A stretch of DNA of 62,706 nucleotides from Algorimicrobium sp002414705 (lineage in GTDB: Bacteria > Bacteroidota > Bacteroidia > Flavobacteriales > Flavobacteriaceae), in NCBI GenBank assembly GCA_963972425.1, contig CAXAUF010000011.1, positions 1 through 62,706 of the forward strand. Direction: 5' to 3'. The notes under the pieces were generated by a model, which was given only the letters and a program-made list of their open reading frames with translations, was not told where the DNA came from and made no database searches. Shown in pieces: positions 36,872-45,206 of this stretch. A program made the position numbers and the translations under genes. Within the stretch, counting starts at the first letter, position 1. Each line of letters opens with the position of its first letter.

Positions 36872-38995
36872 TTATTGTACTGTATTTGCTCTGTTATCAT
36901 CAATTTCTGCTGCGTTTTTAAGTGCAGTATATAATTTAGATGTTACTGAATTCACTTTAGTTGTTTGCACCTGATTAGCAAACCCTTGGTAATTATCTAA
37001 TTCTGTAGCTGGCGTTAATTTTTCTACACGGATCATGTAAACACCTTTTTCTCCTACAATTAATTTTGATGTTTGACCTTCTTTCATTCCAAATGCATAA
37101 CCAACAACTTTTGGCTCATTTCCTGCACCTGAAATAGTAGGTGTTTTCATATTAATAGCTAAAGCAGAACGTACTGAAGTATTTTCGGCAGTTGCCATTT
37201 CTTCTAATGTTGTAGCTGAAACTCTACTCTTAATTAATTCGGCCTTCTTTTCCTTACGAATAGCTGGAAGCGCAGTAACTGAAGCATCTTCAGATTTCAT
37301 TAAACCTGCTTTATTTTTAGCTACTAACTGAACAATAGCATAACCACCTGGCACATTAAAACGTTTGTAATCTCCAATTTCCGTAGCTTCTTCAAAAGAC
37401 CAACGTGTAATAGCTCGCTGATTTCCTAAACCTGGAATAGTTTCATCCAATACTTTAATTGTGTTTACAGGACGAACCACATAGTCTTGCTCTTTAGCTA
37501 AATCTGTAAAATCACCTTTTTCTAAACTGATTTCGAAGTTAGATGCTTCTCTAAATACATTATTTACTGTTTGTTCAGATGGCTCAATTTTTCTAGCAAT
37601 TGTTCCAATCTTAACAGCACGCTGTTCGTTTTTCTGACCTAATATTTCAATTACGTGGAAACCGAAATTCGATTTAACAACACCTATTGTTCCTGTTTCG
37701 TTTTCAAAAGCAAAATCTCTGAATTCAGGAACCATTGCGTTATATGTAAACCAATCTAAAACACCTTCGTTTTCATTACTTACGGTATCTACAGAAAAAT
37801 CTAATAACGATACAAACTTGCTGTTATCCGCTTTTATAATTGTCATTAAACTGTCTGCTGTATTTTTAGCTTCAACTTCTGTTTGGGTTGTTGTTTCAGA
37901 TTGTGAACGTGAACCAACAAACGGAATTAAAATATGTCTAGCTTTTACTGAATCTGGTAATTGTGTTACAGCAACCATTTTTGTTAACTTAACAAATCCG
38001 TTATCTTTATAAGGTCCATAAACTTGACCAACGTTCATATTAAAAACTGTGTCTGCTACGGCTTCTGGTAAGGCTGTTTTTTTAATAAAACGGTTATCAA
38101 ACTTCACTTCCGAATTAGCAACAAAGTTGATATAGTTTTCATTGTTTTTTACTTCAGAAAAAGCTGGAATAGTATCTGTTCTACCATTTACATATTCAAC
38201 TTGTTCCGATTTGTATTTTGCAATATCATTTTCTATGTCTTGAATATCTTCAACAGATGCTTCTTCTTTAAACTGAACGAACTGTAAATCTCTAGATTCT
38301 TCTACTTCGTAGTCTTTTCTATGATTTTTCATGTAAGCTTCAATTTCCGCTTTAGAAACTGTAATAGTACTATCTGCAATTGAAGAAAATGGTACTTGAA
38401 CAAATTTAATGTCCGCATTATCACCTTCTAATTTGTGTTCCAATTTGCCTTCTGCAAGGGTTCCAACCATACCTGCTTTAACCATGTTAAAATAGTTTTG
38501 TTGTAAAGCGTTAACAGCAATAGAGTTTTCATAGTCAATCCATTGTTGGTATGCTGCTGGAGACGTTGCCTTTAAATTAGCAATGTATTCGGTTAGTTTG
38601 TTATCATCAAAAAGACCTGCTTCATTTTGAAAATCTGGATTAGTTGCCAAATTAGTACGTAAAATATCACGCATCTGATCTCTTTCAACTGTAATTCCTA
38701 ATTCTTCAAATTGGGTTTCCAAAACGGCATTACGCACTTCTTGATCCCAAACACGATTCATAACTTGTGTTGATGTTGCTTGACCACCCATTTGTCTGGT
38801 AGCATTTTCAACTTTTTGCATAAAATCCACACGCATAACGTCTTTACCGTTTACGGCTCCAACTACATCTTGAGATTTACTAGCAAAACTTGCACTTCCA
38901 TCAAAAAGACCAGATAGTATAAAAGCAAATAATGCTAATGCAATAACTAATATTAATACTACTGTTTTTTGTCTAATTTTATTTAAAATTGCCAT
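36872..38995 (-). CDS. Membrane-anchored peptidylprolyl isomerase (PpiD/SurA type)
   Basis: Periplasmic folding factor for outer-membrane proteins. One N-terminal transmembrane segment (about residues 11-30) is followed by a SurA-N-like helical chaperone domain (about 40-330), a parvulin rotamase domain starting at SVKARHILIPF (about 345-455, with NFGFHVIEILG near its end) and a C-terminal chaperone part. The 707-residue length and domain order match PpiD. A TATTTTCG box (39026-39033, complement), one base off consensus, is a possible -7 element. It is the last gene of a minus-strand envelope run. Confidence 0.93.
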   Translation of the reverse strand: MAILNKIRQKTVVLILVIALALFAFILSGLFDGSASFASKSQDVVGAVNGKDVMRVDFMQKVENATRQMGGQATSTQVMNRVWDQEVRNAVLETQFEELGITVERDQMRDILRTNLATNPDFQNEAGLFDDNKLTEYIANLKATSPAAYQQWIDYENSIAVNALQQNYFNMVKAGMVGTLAEGKLEHKLEGDNADIKFVQVPFSSIADSTITVSKAEIEAYMKNHRKDYEVEESRDLQFVQFKEEASVEDIQDIENDIAKYKSEQVEYVNGRTDTIPAFSEVKNNENYINFVANSEVKFDNRFIKKTALPEAVADTVFNMNVGQVYGPYKDNGFVKLTKMVAVTQLPDSVKARHILIPFVGSRSQSETTTQTEVEAKNTADSLMTIIKADNSKFVSLLDFSVDTVSNENEGVLDWFTYNAMVPEFRDFAFENETGTIGVVKSNFGFHVIEILGQKNEQRAVKIGTIARKIEPSEQTVNNVFREASNFEISLEKGDFTDLAKEQDYVVRPVNTIKVLDETIPGLGNQRAITRWSFEEATEIGDYKRFNVPGGYAIVQLVAKNKAGLMKSEDASVTALPAIRKEKKAELIKSRVSATTLEEMATAENTSVRSALAINMKTPTISGAGNEPKVVGYAFGMKEGQTSKLIVGEKGVYMIRVEKLTPATELDNYQGFANQVQTTKVNSVTSKLYTALKNAAEIDDNRANTVQ

Positions 38996-39093
38996 CTGTC
39001 GTTTAATTTTTTACAATATAGTGCGCGAAAATACCATTTTCTATCTGATAATAAAAGTAGAAAATGACATAAATTATTTTAATTATCGGGAAA

Positions 39094-40392
39094 TTAGTCT
39101 TCTTGAAGAATTTTAAGTTTCACCAAGTCTATTTTTGTGGTAGAAACTTCCAAGATTGTAAACTGAAAATCGGCGATCATAACCACTTCGTCTTTTTGCG
39201 GAATTCCTTCTGTTTGATCGACAATTAAACCACCTAAAGTCTCGTAATTCTCACTATCTGGCAGATTTAATTTATAGGTTTCATTCAGATAATCGACTTC
39301 TAATCTGGCTGAAAAAATATAATTCGTGTCGTCAATTTTTTCTTCAGTTAATACTATGGTATCGTGTTCGTCTTCAATTTCGCCAAAAAGTTCTTCTACA
39401 ATATCTTCAACAGTCATAATACCAGATGTGCCACCATATTCATCTAAAACCACAGCAATACTCTTACGTTTTTTTATTAGGGCACTTAATACATCTTTTA
39501 CGAGCATGGTTTCTGGGACAAACTCTACTGGCATGATAATAGACTTTAATGTTTTTGGTTTTTTAAACAACTCGAAAGAGTGCGCGTAACCTAATATATC
39601 ATCAATATTATCTTTATAAACCAGTATTTTTGAAATTCCGGTATCCGTAAATTTTCCATTAATAGATTTTAAAGATTCTGTAACATCAACCGCTATAATT
39701 TCGGTTCTTGGCACCATCACTTCACGTGCTTTTACTTCAGAAAATTCTAATGCATTTTGAAATATTTGAATTTCGGTATCCACATCATCGTGCGGTTCTG
39801 CAGATTCCATTTGCTCGCTAATATAATGACCAAGTTCTATTTTAGTGAAAGCCAGTTGCACTTGATCACCCTCGGTTTTGAAGAATTTTTTAAGAACAAA
39901 ATCGGTTATCCAGATTATAAAATCGCTTATCCATGAAAATAACACATAAAACACATAGGCTGGTATTGCTAATATTTTTAATAGCGAATTAGCATAAATT
40001 TGAAAAAACACTTTTGGTAAAAATTCGGCAGTAATTAATATAATAAGGGTTGAAATTATGGTTTGAGTTAGCAGACTAAAGTCTATCAACATATAATTTA
40101 AAATAGCCGAATTTGAATTGGAAGACGCTAGCATATCTTGAAACCAACCCACCAGTAAATCACCCATAAAAAAACCATACACAACTAAAGCAATATTATT
40201 CCCAATAAGCATGGTAGCAATAAACTTGGAAGGTTTTACGGTTAGTTTAGATAATATTTTAGCCAATAAACCGCTTTGCTTTTTTTCAATTTCTATGTGA
40301 ATTTTATTGGAAGACACATAGGCAATTTCCATACCTGAAAAGAAAGCAGAAAGGATTAAGGATGCAATTATAATAATGACATCTGGGTTCAT
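39094..40392 (-). CDS. CNNM/CorC-type membrane protein with CBS domains (hemolysin family)
   Basis: A 432-residue inner-membrane protein. An N-terminal DUF21/CNNM region has about four hydrophobic segments (residues 1-165) and starts with ILSAFFSGMEIAYVSSNKI, the family signature. Two CBS domains follow (about 215-335; GTSGIMTVEDIVEELFGEIEDE in the second) and a CorC_HlyC domain ends the protein. Relatives affect magnesium or other divalent cation export; the flavobacterial gliding protein GldE is also in this family, but no gldD is adjacent. It overlaps nothing and is 3 nt after the small membrane gene. Confidence 0.92.
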   Translation of the reverse strand: MNPDVIIIIASLILSAFFSGMEIAYVSSNKIHIEIEKKQSGLLAKILSKLTVKPSKFIATMLIGNNIALVVYGFFMGDLLVGWFQDMLASSNSNSAILNYMLIDFSLLTQTIISTLIILITAEFLPKVFFQIYANSLLKILAIPAYVFYVLFSWISDFIIWITDFVLKKFFKTEGDQVQLAFTKIELGHYISEQMESAEPHDDVDTEIQIFQNALEFSEVKAREVMVPRTEIIAVDVTESLKSINGKFTDTGISKILVYKDNIDDILGYAHSFELFKKPKTLKSIIMPVEFVPETMLVKDVLSALIKKRKSIAVVLDEYGGTSGIMTVEDIVEELFGEIEDEHDTIVLTEEKIDDTNYIFSARLEVDYLNETYKLNLPDSENYETLGGLIVDQTEGIPQKDEVVMIADFQFTILEVSTTKIDLVKLKILQED

Positions 40393-40395
40393 AGG

Positions 40396-40587
40396 CTATT
40401 TTCTGTCTCTGTCTTCAAAACGCTTGTTGAATTTTTTTCTAAAGAAAAACATAAAAACAGCAGTAGCAGCCAATAGCAAAGAAATATAGTCTATGACCTC
40501 GTTTTCCATATATTTTTGAATGGCTACATAAATAAATAGCGCTGCAAAAACTAAATAGGCGTACTGAAAAAACTTAAAGATTTTCAT
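40396..40587 (-). CDS. Small two-helix membrane protein
   Basis: A 63-residue protein with two hydrophobic segments (about residues 6-23 and 33-50) and a basic C-terminal tail (FRKKFNKRFEDRDRK). No family recognised. It has its own consensus -7 element (40615-40622) downstream of the lptC terminator and is 3 nt upstream of the CNNM gene, so it is the likely first gene of that unit. Confidence 0.72.
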   Translation of the reverse strand: MKIFKFFQYAYLVFAALFIYVAIQKYMENEVIDYISLLLAATAVFMFFFRKKFNKRFEDRDRK

Positions 40588-40614
40588 CTTGATATTTTTG
40601 ATTTATTATTAAAA

Positions 40615-40622
40615 CAAAGGTA
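40615..40622 (-). promoter_or_regulatory. -7 promoter element for the small membrane protein / CNNM unit
   Basis: On the minus strand TACCTTTG, an exact TAnnTTTG match, lies 27 nt before the ATG at 40587. It immediately follows the lptC terminator, where a new transcript would be expected. Confidence 0.55.
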
Positions 40623-40623
40623 A

Positions 40624-40660
40624 ATAAAAAAACCTCATGCCTTTAAAAATCATGAGGTTT
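40624..40660 (-). terminator. Terminator after lptC
   Basis: AAACCTCATG / CATGAGGTTT, a 10-bp perfect stem with an 11-nt loop, followed on the minus strand by TTTTTATTTA. It lies 22 nt after the lptC stop. Confidence 0.82.
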
Positions 40661-40682
40661 CCGTTATTTATTTATTACTAGG

Positions 40683-41237
40683 CTATTCGTCTACAGATAC
40701 AGAACCATCTATTTCTAATACTTGAGCTTTAGTAAACTTGACATCCGAATCGAAACCTTTACCATTTAAAATATCGGCTTTTCGTTTAAATGTTACGGAT
40801 GTATTGGTAAATAACCATTGTCTATTTTGGTCATAATATAACTGCTCGGCAAACAAAGTGTCATTTTCTGAAGAAGCCAGTACCACATTTCCTTGCATAT
40901 CAATTAGACCTGTTTTATCATATACAATGGCATAATCTGCTGTAATGGTACTTTTTTTATTGTCTTCATCAAATAAATCCATTTCAACCGTGTTTGGGAA
41001 TTCTGAAAATGGAAAATCACGGTTAGAATAATCTAACATTTTCGGACTCCTTAAATTGGCCGTAACGCGTGCTGAATCTGTGTATTTTAAATTCATATTT
41101 TCAGCAATACCTATGGGTGCATTTTCTGAAATACCTATTTTTTTAACGTCTTCAAAATTATTTTTACATGAAAAAACCATAGTCAAAGCACTTGCAATGA
41201 CTATGGTTTTGTTTATATGATTTTTTAAGGTAATCAT
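40683..41237 (-). CDS. lptC: LPS export protein LptC
   Basis: Periplasmic component of the Lpt lipopolysaccharide transport bridge. The start at 41237 (MITLKNHINKTIVIAS) is chosen because it overlaps the upstream stop as TAATG and gives a lipoprotein-type signal ending at VFSC; an in-frame ATG at 41276 is inside the preceding gene. The 184-residue product has the repetitive beta-strand pattern of LptC/OstA-like folds (DLFDEDNKKSTITADYAIVY, DMQGNVVLASSENDTLFAEQLYYD). E. coli LptC is also ~190 residues but has a membrane anchor instead of a lipobox. Confidence 0.9.
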   Translation of the reverse strand: MITLKNHINKTIVIASALTMVFSCKNNFEDVKKIGISENAPIGIAENMNLKYTDSARVTANLRSPKMLDYSNRDFPFSEFPNTVEMDLFDEDNKKSTITADYAIVYDKTGLIDMQGNVVLASSENDTLFAEQLYYDQNRQWLFTNTSVTFKRKADILNGKGFDSDVKFTKAQVLEIDGSVSVDE

Positions 41238-42619
41238 TAAATTTTTGGAACTGTAACGGATCTTCCAATCCAACAACCAATACTAATTGTTTTACCTGAC
41301 ATTCCTGATTGGAAAATCTCTGTTTTCTGTGGTGCTTTCGCTCTATAACTAGTTGCTGTTTGCGCTGCAGCACTTCTTAATGTTGGATCTGCACTACCAG
41401 CTTTTTCAGCTTCGTCTGCAGCTAACCAGAATACTGCACGCTTGTTAAAGTTACTGTCTCCACAATCGTTAGCACTTGCGTTATACATAGCAGCAATACG
41501 TAGGTGTGGACGACCGTTTGATGGGTTTAAACGTAAAGACTTCATGTAGTATTCACGTGCACTTCCATAACGCCCTTTATTTTTAAGTTTGTCACCAATT
41601 TTTTCATTAAGTCGTGCTTTTTTGAAATTATCGGTTTCTAAACCTACAGCTTGCTCATAAAATGCTAACGCTTCATTTGCCTTACCTTCTTTATCTTTTA
41701 AGATTCCTAAATAGTAAGCTGAATTTGCCGATGGGCTTATTTCATGATAAGCGTTTACTAATTTAAAGAACATTGGATCATCTGTACACTCTTTTTCAGA
41801 CATTTTACCTGCTGCACGTTGTAACCAAACGGCATTGTTTTTGTTTTCTTCAAAACCTTTTTCGTATAATGGAATTAGGTTTTCACAATTTGCACGATCA
41901 CCTAATTTTTTATCTACAGCACTTGATACTTGATCGTAGGCTTTTAAATAACTTTCATAAGAGTTTTGGTATAAACCTTCTTTTTTGGTTAAATCTGTAC
42001 CAGACTCTTCTTTTTCAATAATAACATTTAATTTTTCTGAATAGTTACCAATCTCTGTTTGGATTTTTTCAGAAACGTCGTCATATTTATCGAATAACTC
42101 TCCAGCTGTTTTAATATTGGCATCATACAGGTCTACCATTAAAGAAAAGTAGGTGTATAATGATTTAGGATTGGTGAAATTCTCTTTATCAGCATTGAAA
42201 GCTGCATCAAAACAATTATACAATTCCAAATCTGAAAGACCTAAAACCTCTCTGTTATCGTACTGTAACTGACACGCTTTTGTTTGGAACTCACCAACTG
42301 GTGAATCGCTTGCAAAATTAGCTTGACGTTCTTTGTATAACTTGGCTAAATCATTAATATAATTTACTTTTTCAGCACCAGTTGATTTGTCAATTTTATA
42401 TTCTAAAATATCTTCACCTTGACTATAGATAGCTTTATGTAATTTTGGACATGTTGTTCTAACATACATCCAAGGTTCAAAAGCTGATTCATAATTTTTT
42501 GCTTTGGCATATTCAGAAAAAATAGACAACTTGGTCATACATTCCTCGTTCTGTTGCGCTTGTGCAACTTGAAAGCCTAAAAATAGCACTACTGCTAATA
42601 ATGTGATTTTCGTTTTCAT
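41237..42619 (-). CDS. Exported tetratricopeptide repeat protein
   Basis: A protein of about 460 residues with a signal peptide (MKTKITLLAVVLFLGFQVAQAQ) and TPR-type helical pairs, clearest in the C-terminal part: SANSAYYLGILKDKEGKANE and the next repeat starting near GRYGSAREYYMKSLRLNPSN. The ATG at 42619 is preferred; in-frame ATGs at 42628 and 42646 lie upstream and the latter overlaps the barrel gene. The product is probably a periplasmic scaffold. Its place between an outer-membrane barrel gene and lptC suggests an envelope assembly role; this is inference. Confidence 0.85.
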   Translation of the reverse strand: MKTKITLLAVVLFLGFQVAQAQQNEECMTKLSIFSEYAKAKNYESAFEPWMYVRTTCPKLHKAIYSQGEDILEYKIDKSTGAEKVNYINDLAKLYKERQANFASDSPVGEFQTKACQLQYDNREVLGLSDLELYNCFDAAFNADKENFTNPKSLYTYFSLMVDLYDANIKTAGELFDKYDDVSEKIQTEIGNYSEKLNVIIEKEESGTDLTKKEGLYQNSYESYLKAYDQVSSAVDKKLGDRANCENLIPLYEKGFEENKNNAVWLQRAAGKMSEKECTDDPMFFKLVNAYHEISPSANSAYYLGILKDKEGKANEALAFYEQAVGLETDNFKKARLNEKIGDKLKNKGRYGSAREYYMKSLRLNPSNGRPHLRIAAMYNASANDCGDSNFNKRAVFWLAADEAEKAGSADPTLRSAAAQTATSYRAKAPQKTEIFQSGMSGKTISIGCWIGRSVTVPKI

Positions 42620-42638
42620 AATATTCATAATAAAGGTG

Positions 42639-43952
42639 TTAATCATATCTTCGTTTTTGGAACCATCTATCGTTTAAGGACAAACTTAAACTTACGTTAA
42701 AAAAATTCTCTTGTATTAAATTATTATTTGTTGTTCCACGTTTACCATATTCAAAAGCAATGTTAGCATTTGAAAAGAAATCGGCTCCTACTGGTAATCC
42801 TAAACCAAAAGACATGCCAAACTCATCAATTGACGTATTATTTACATTTAAACCAGAAGATTCAAAGCGTAATCCTGCTCTATACACTATACGACTTAAG
42901 TAACTTGTAAACGAATTATATTTCGGGATAATAAAACCTCCAAGTGCTAATGTTGAACTGTTTGAGTAGTCAACCCCTAAATCACCATACAATTCGTTTT
43001 GGAAATTTTTGGTATTTTGAAACGTATATTCCGCACCAACAAACCAGATTCTTGGTTGTCCAATACCTGCTCCAAATGATACTTTTGAAGGTAAAATAAA
43101 CTCTGTTTCATCAAGACCTTGCGCAGCTAAATCTGCCTCTATAGTATCTATTTCTAATTCTAAATTAGAGTTAGGGTTAAAAGCAATGGTACTAAAAGTT
43201 CGTTCATTAATTGATTTTAAACGCGTTTCTGGAGTGTAAGTAAACCCAGATTGCAATTGTAAATCATCAGTAATCATAGCTTTATAAGTTAAGCCAAAAT
43301 TAAGACTAAGGCCACTTAAATCTGAACGATTTGCTTCTTGAGATTGATATTGTAGAATGGTGCCATCATCTGGATCATAATCAAATACAATCGTATTATT
43401 TTTAATATTTCCGAAATTATAATTAACATCTACTCCAACACTGAAGTTCTTATTAATGTAGTAACCAGCGGATAAATATGTTCTATTAACGCCTCCTTCA
43501 CCACGAAAACGTTCATTTAAAGACAAGTCGCTATTTCTTGTTTCCAATTTATAACCAACCGAAGTATATGGAATTAAACCAAAACCAATACCTAGTCTTC
43601 CTAAAGGAATCCCCATGGATAGATAGTCGAAAGTTGACGATTTTAAATTATCCTCACCAGAGTCACTTTTAAGTTTTAATCGCGTATGAGATCCACCAAC
43701 CGAAAATTCAACAGGTCTGTTTTCATTACCATAAACGGCCAAATTTTCGTTACCATAGGCTGCTGGATTTCGTAAATTTAAGTGAATACTATCTGTGTAG
43801 ATACTCAAGCCACCCATACTCCGATTCTCTACAGTACCTTTAAACTTCAAGCTACCAATTCCATAAAAAGAGTAGGGAGAAGCTGTACCTTCTTGTGCAT
43901 AACTTTTAATTGCTATTACAGCAATAAAAACTAATACCAGTTTTTTAATCAT
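42639..43952 (-). CDS. Outer-membrane beta-barrel protein (FadL/OmpP1-like)
   Basis: A 437-residue protein with signal peptide MIKKLVLVFIAVIAIKSYAQ and alternating amphipathic strands with a terminal aromatic region, as in outer-membrane barrels. The SPYSFYGIGSLKFKGTVENRSMGG start of the mature part and the periodic Gly/Tyr turns resemble Bacteroidetes OmpP1/FadL-like porins. Substrate unknown. It overlaps the coaX stop by 4 nt, so the two genes are coupled, and it is followed by the TPR and LptC genes. Confidence 0.82.
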   Translation of the reverse strand: MIKKLVLVFIAVIAIKSYAQEGTASPYSFYGIGSLKFKGTVENRSMGGLSIYTDSIHLNLRNPAAYGNENLAVYGNENRPVEFSVGGSHTRLKLKSDSGEDNLKSSTFDYLSMGIPLGRLGIGFGLIPYTSVGYKLETRNSDLSLNERFRGEGGVNRTYLSAGYYINKNFSVGVDVNYNFGNIKNNTIVFDYDPDDGTILQYQSQEANRSDLSGLSLNFGLTYKAMITDDLQLQSGFTYTPETRLKSINERTFSTIAFNPNSNLELEIDTIEADLAAQGLDETEFILPSKVSFGAGIGQPRIWFVGAEYTFQNTKNFQNELYGDLGVDYSNSSTLALGGFIIPKYNSFTSYLSRIVYRAGLRFESSGLNVNNTSIDEFGMSFGLGLPVGADFFSNANIAFEYGKRGTTNNNLIQENFFNVSLSLSLNDRWFQKRRYD

Positions 43953-44680
43953 TCGTTTGAATTATATTGTAAAATGTGGTTTAATCCTTCTAACAAGAAA
44001 TTAGAATGGGCAAATATGCTACTTTTTAATTGTTTAGACAAAAAATTAGCGTCTCCACCTGTTAAAATAACTGTTAAATCTGAATATTTCTCTTTATAAG
44101 CCTGAATAATACCATCAATTTCATATAAAATTCCGTTAATAACACCTGAATGAATGGCTGTTTCTGTAGAGTCACCAATTAACAAATCTGGCGCCACTTT
44201 AGTTAATAATGGCAAGTTTGCTGTTAAATTATTTAAAGATGTATAGCGCAATCGGATTCCTGGAGAAATAGCGCCACCTAAATACTGATTGGAATCTGAA
44301 ATAAAATCATACGTTATACACGTACCAGCATCTATTATTAACACATTTTTATTTGGGTAATTTTTCACAGCAGCACTTACTAATGCCATTCTATCTACAC
44401 CTAATGTATTTGGCGTTTTGTAGAGATTAGTAAAAGGCAACAATATATTTGCGCTTAAAAGTAAGACATCAAGTCGTTTTTTAATATTTTCCAACTGCAT
44501 TTTGGATAACAATCCAACTGAAGAGACTATACATTTAGTTACTTTATGGTGTTTTTCTAGGAGCTGATCAAAATTAATTTCGATATCCTCTAGCGACACA
44601 GTTACTTTTTCAATAAGCTCATCCGCCTGAAATACAGCCATTTTCACAAACGAATTACCAACATCTATTATTAAATTCAT
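43949..44680 (-). CDS. coaX: Type III pantothenate kinase CoaX
   Basis: Cytoplasmic ASKHA-fold kinase phosphorylating pantothenate in the first committed step of coenzyme A synthesis. The phosphate loop IIDVGNSFVKMAVF is at about residues 4-17, the second signature LIIDAGTCITYDFI at about 114-127, the LGGAISPGIRLR motif near 134-145 and TGGDAN near 210. 243 residues, as expected. It is the first gene of a minus-strand unit and divergent from tRNA-Phe. Confidence 0.95.
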   Translation of the reverse strand: MNLIIDVGNSFVKMAVFQADELIEKVTVSLEDIEINFDQLLEKHHKVTKCIVSSVGLLSKMQLENIKKRLDVLLLSANILLPFTNLYKTPNTLGVDRMALVSAAVKNYPNKNVLIIDAGTCITYDFISDSNQYLGGAISPGIRLRYTSLNNLTANLPLLTKVAPDLLIGDSTETAIHSGVINGILYEIDGIIQAYKEKYSDLTVILTGGDANFLSKQLKSSIFAHSNFLLEGLNHILQYNSNE

Positions 44681-44729
44681 AAGTTATTTTAAGATTGTAA
44701 AAATACAAAACGATTTTTTATAATTTTCT

Positions 44730-44761
44730 TTTGGTGGATAATAAAAACAACTTTATATTTG
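44730..44761 (+). promoter_or_regulatory. Promoter of tRNA-Phe (TTTG - N20 - TATATTTG)
   Basis: A -33 element TTTG (44730-44733) and a -7 element TATATTTG (44754-44761) are separated by 20 nt, the standard Bacteroidetes spacing, and the mature tRNA begins 17 nt later. This is the best complete promoter in the window. Confidence 0.8.
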
Positions 44762-44778
44762 CAACCGCATTTAGCGCT

Positions 44779-44854
44779 GGTGCCTTAGCTCAGTTGGTAG
44801 AGCAAAGGACTGAAAATCCTTGTGTCCCTGGTTCGATTCCTGGAGGCACCACCA
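44779..44854 (+). tRNA. tRNA-Phe (anticodon GAA), CCA encoded
   Basis: Acceptor stem GGTGCCT/AGGCACC, D arm with AGCTCAGTTGGTAGAGC, anticodon stem AGGAC with loop holding GAA, and T arm CCTGG-TTCGATT-CCTGG. The sequence after the acceptor stem reads ACCA, so the CCA end is encoded. A strong promoter precedes it and a terminator follows. Confidence 0.96.
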
Positions 44855-44856
44855 CC

Positions 44857-44886
44857 AAAACCCAATCTGAAAAGATTGGGTTTTTT
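44857..44886 (+). terminator. Terminator of tRNA-Phe
   Basis: CCCAATCT - GAAA - AGATTGGG, 8-bp perfect stem with tetraloop, preceded by AAAA and followed by six T. It lies directly after the tRNA. Confidence 0.9.
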
Positions 44887-45206
44887 GGTTTAACAAGGTT
44901 TCTACTTCAACCTTCCTTCTACACGTTAACACTTTCATTATCTTAAAAATAAGACAAGTTATTCGGACCCATATTATTTATTTTTTCACCAAAATACTAG
45001 GACTATTTTTTAAAACTCGAAGGAAAAGCAATAATCAGAAGCAGTAATTAGATAAAACTAAAAACAACCCTATCAATACAAGTCACTTACCTTTAGACTG
45101 TTAAAAAAAGCCCTGTTATTTGATGGTATATATTAAAAACAACGCTACAGTTGATTTGGATTTTTTGACTAGTTTTGCCCCTTCAAAAAACCCAAATAAA
45201 AATAAA
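44887..45206. other. Gene-free stretch between tRNA-Phe and the T9SS protein gene
   Basis: Low-complexity A/T-rich DNA of 320 bases. I see no tRNA, hairpin or plausible small gene in it. An open frame runs through its second half (from 45120), but it lacks signal-peptide features and is better read as leader sequence. TAGTTTTG at 45170-45177 is a possible -7 element for the downstream gene. Confidence 0.6.
45170..45177 (+). promoter_or_regulatory. Possible -7 element for the T9SS protein gene
   Basis: TAGTTTTG matches TAnnTTTG, 29 nt before the ATG at 45207. No well-placed -33 element: the nearest TTG is 16 nt upstream. Confidence 0.4.

Noticed and set aside
44731..44946. Open frame of 71 codons across tRNA-Phe
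   Set aside because: It runs through the tRNA promoter, the tRNA and its terminator; a chance frame.
45120..45206. Upstream in-frame ATG of the T9SS protein
   Set aside because: The extra 29 residues would bury the signal peptide, and a possible -7 element lies inside this stretch.
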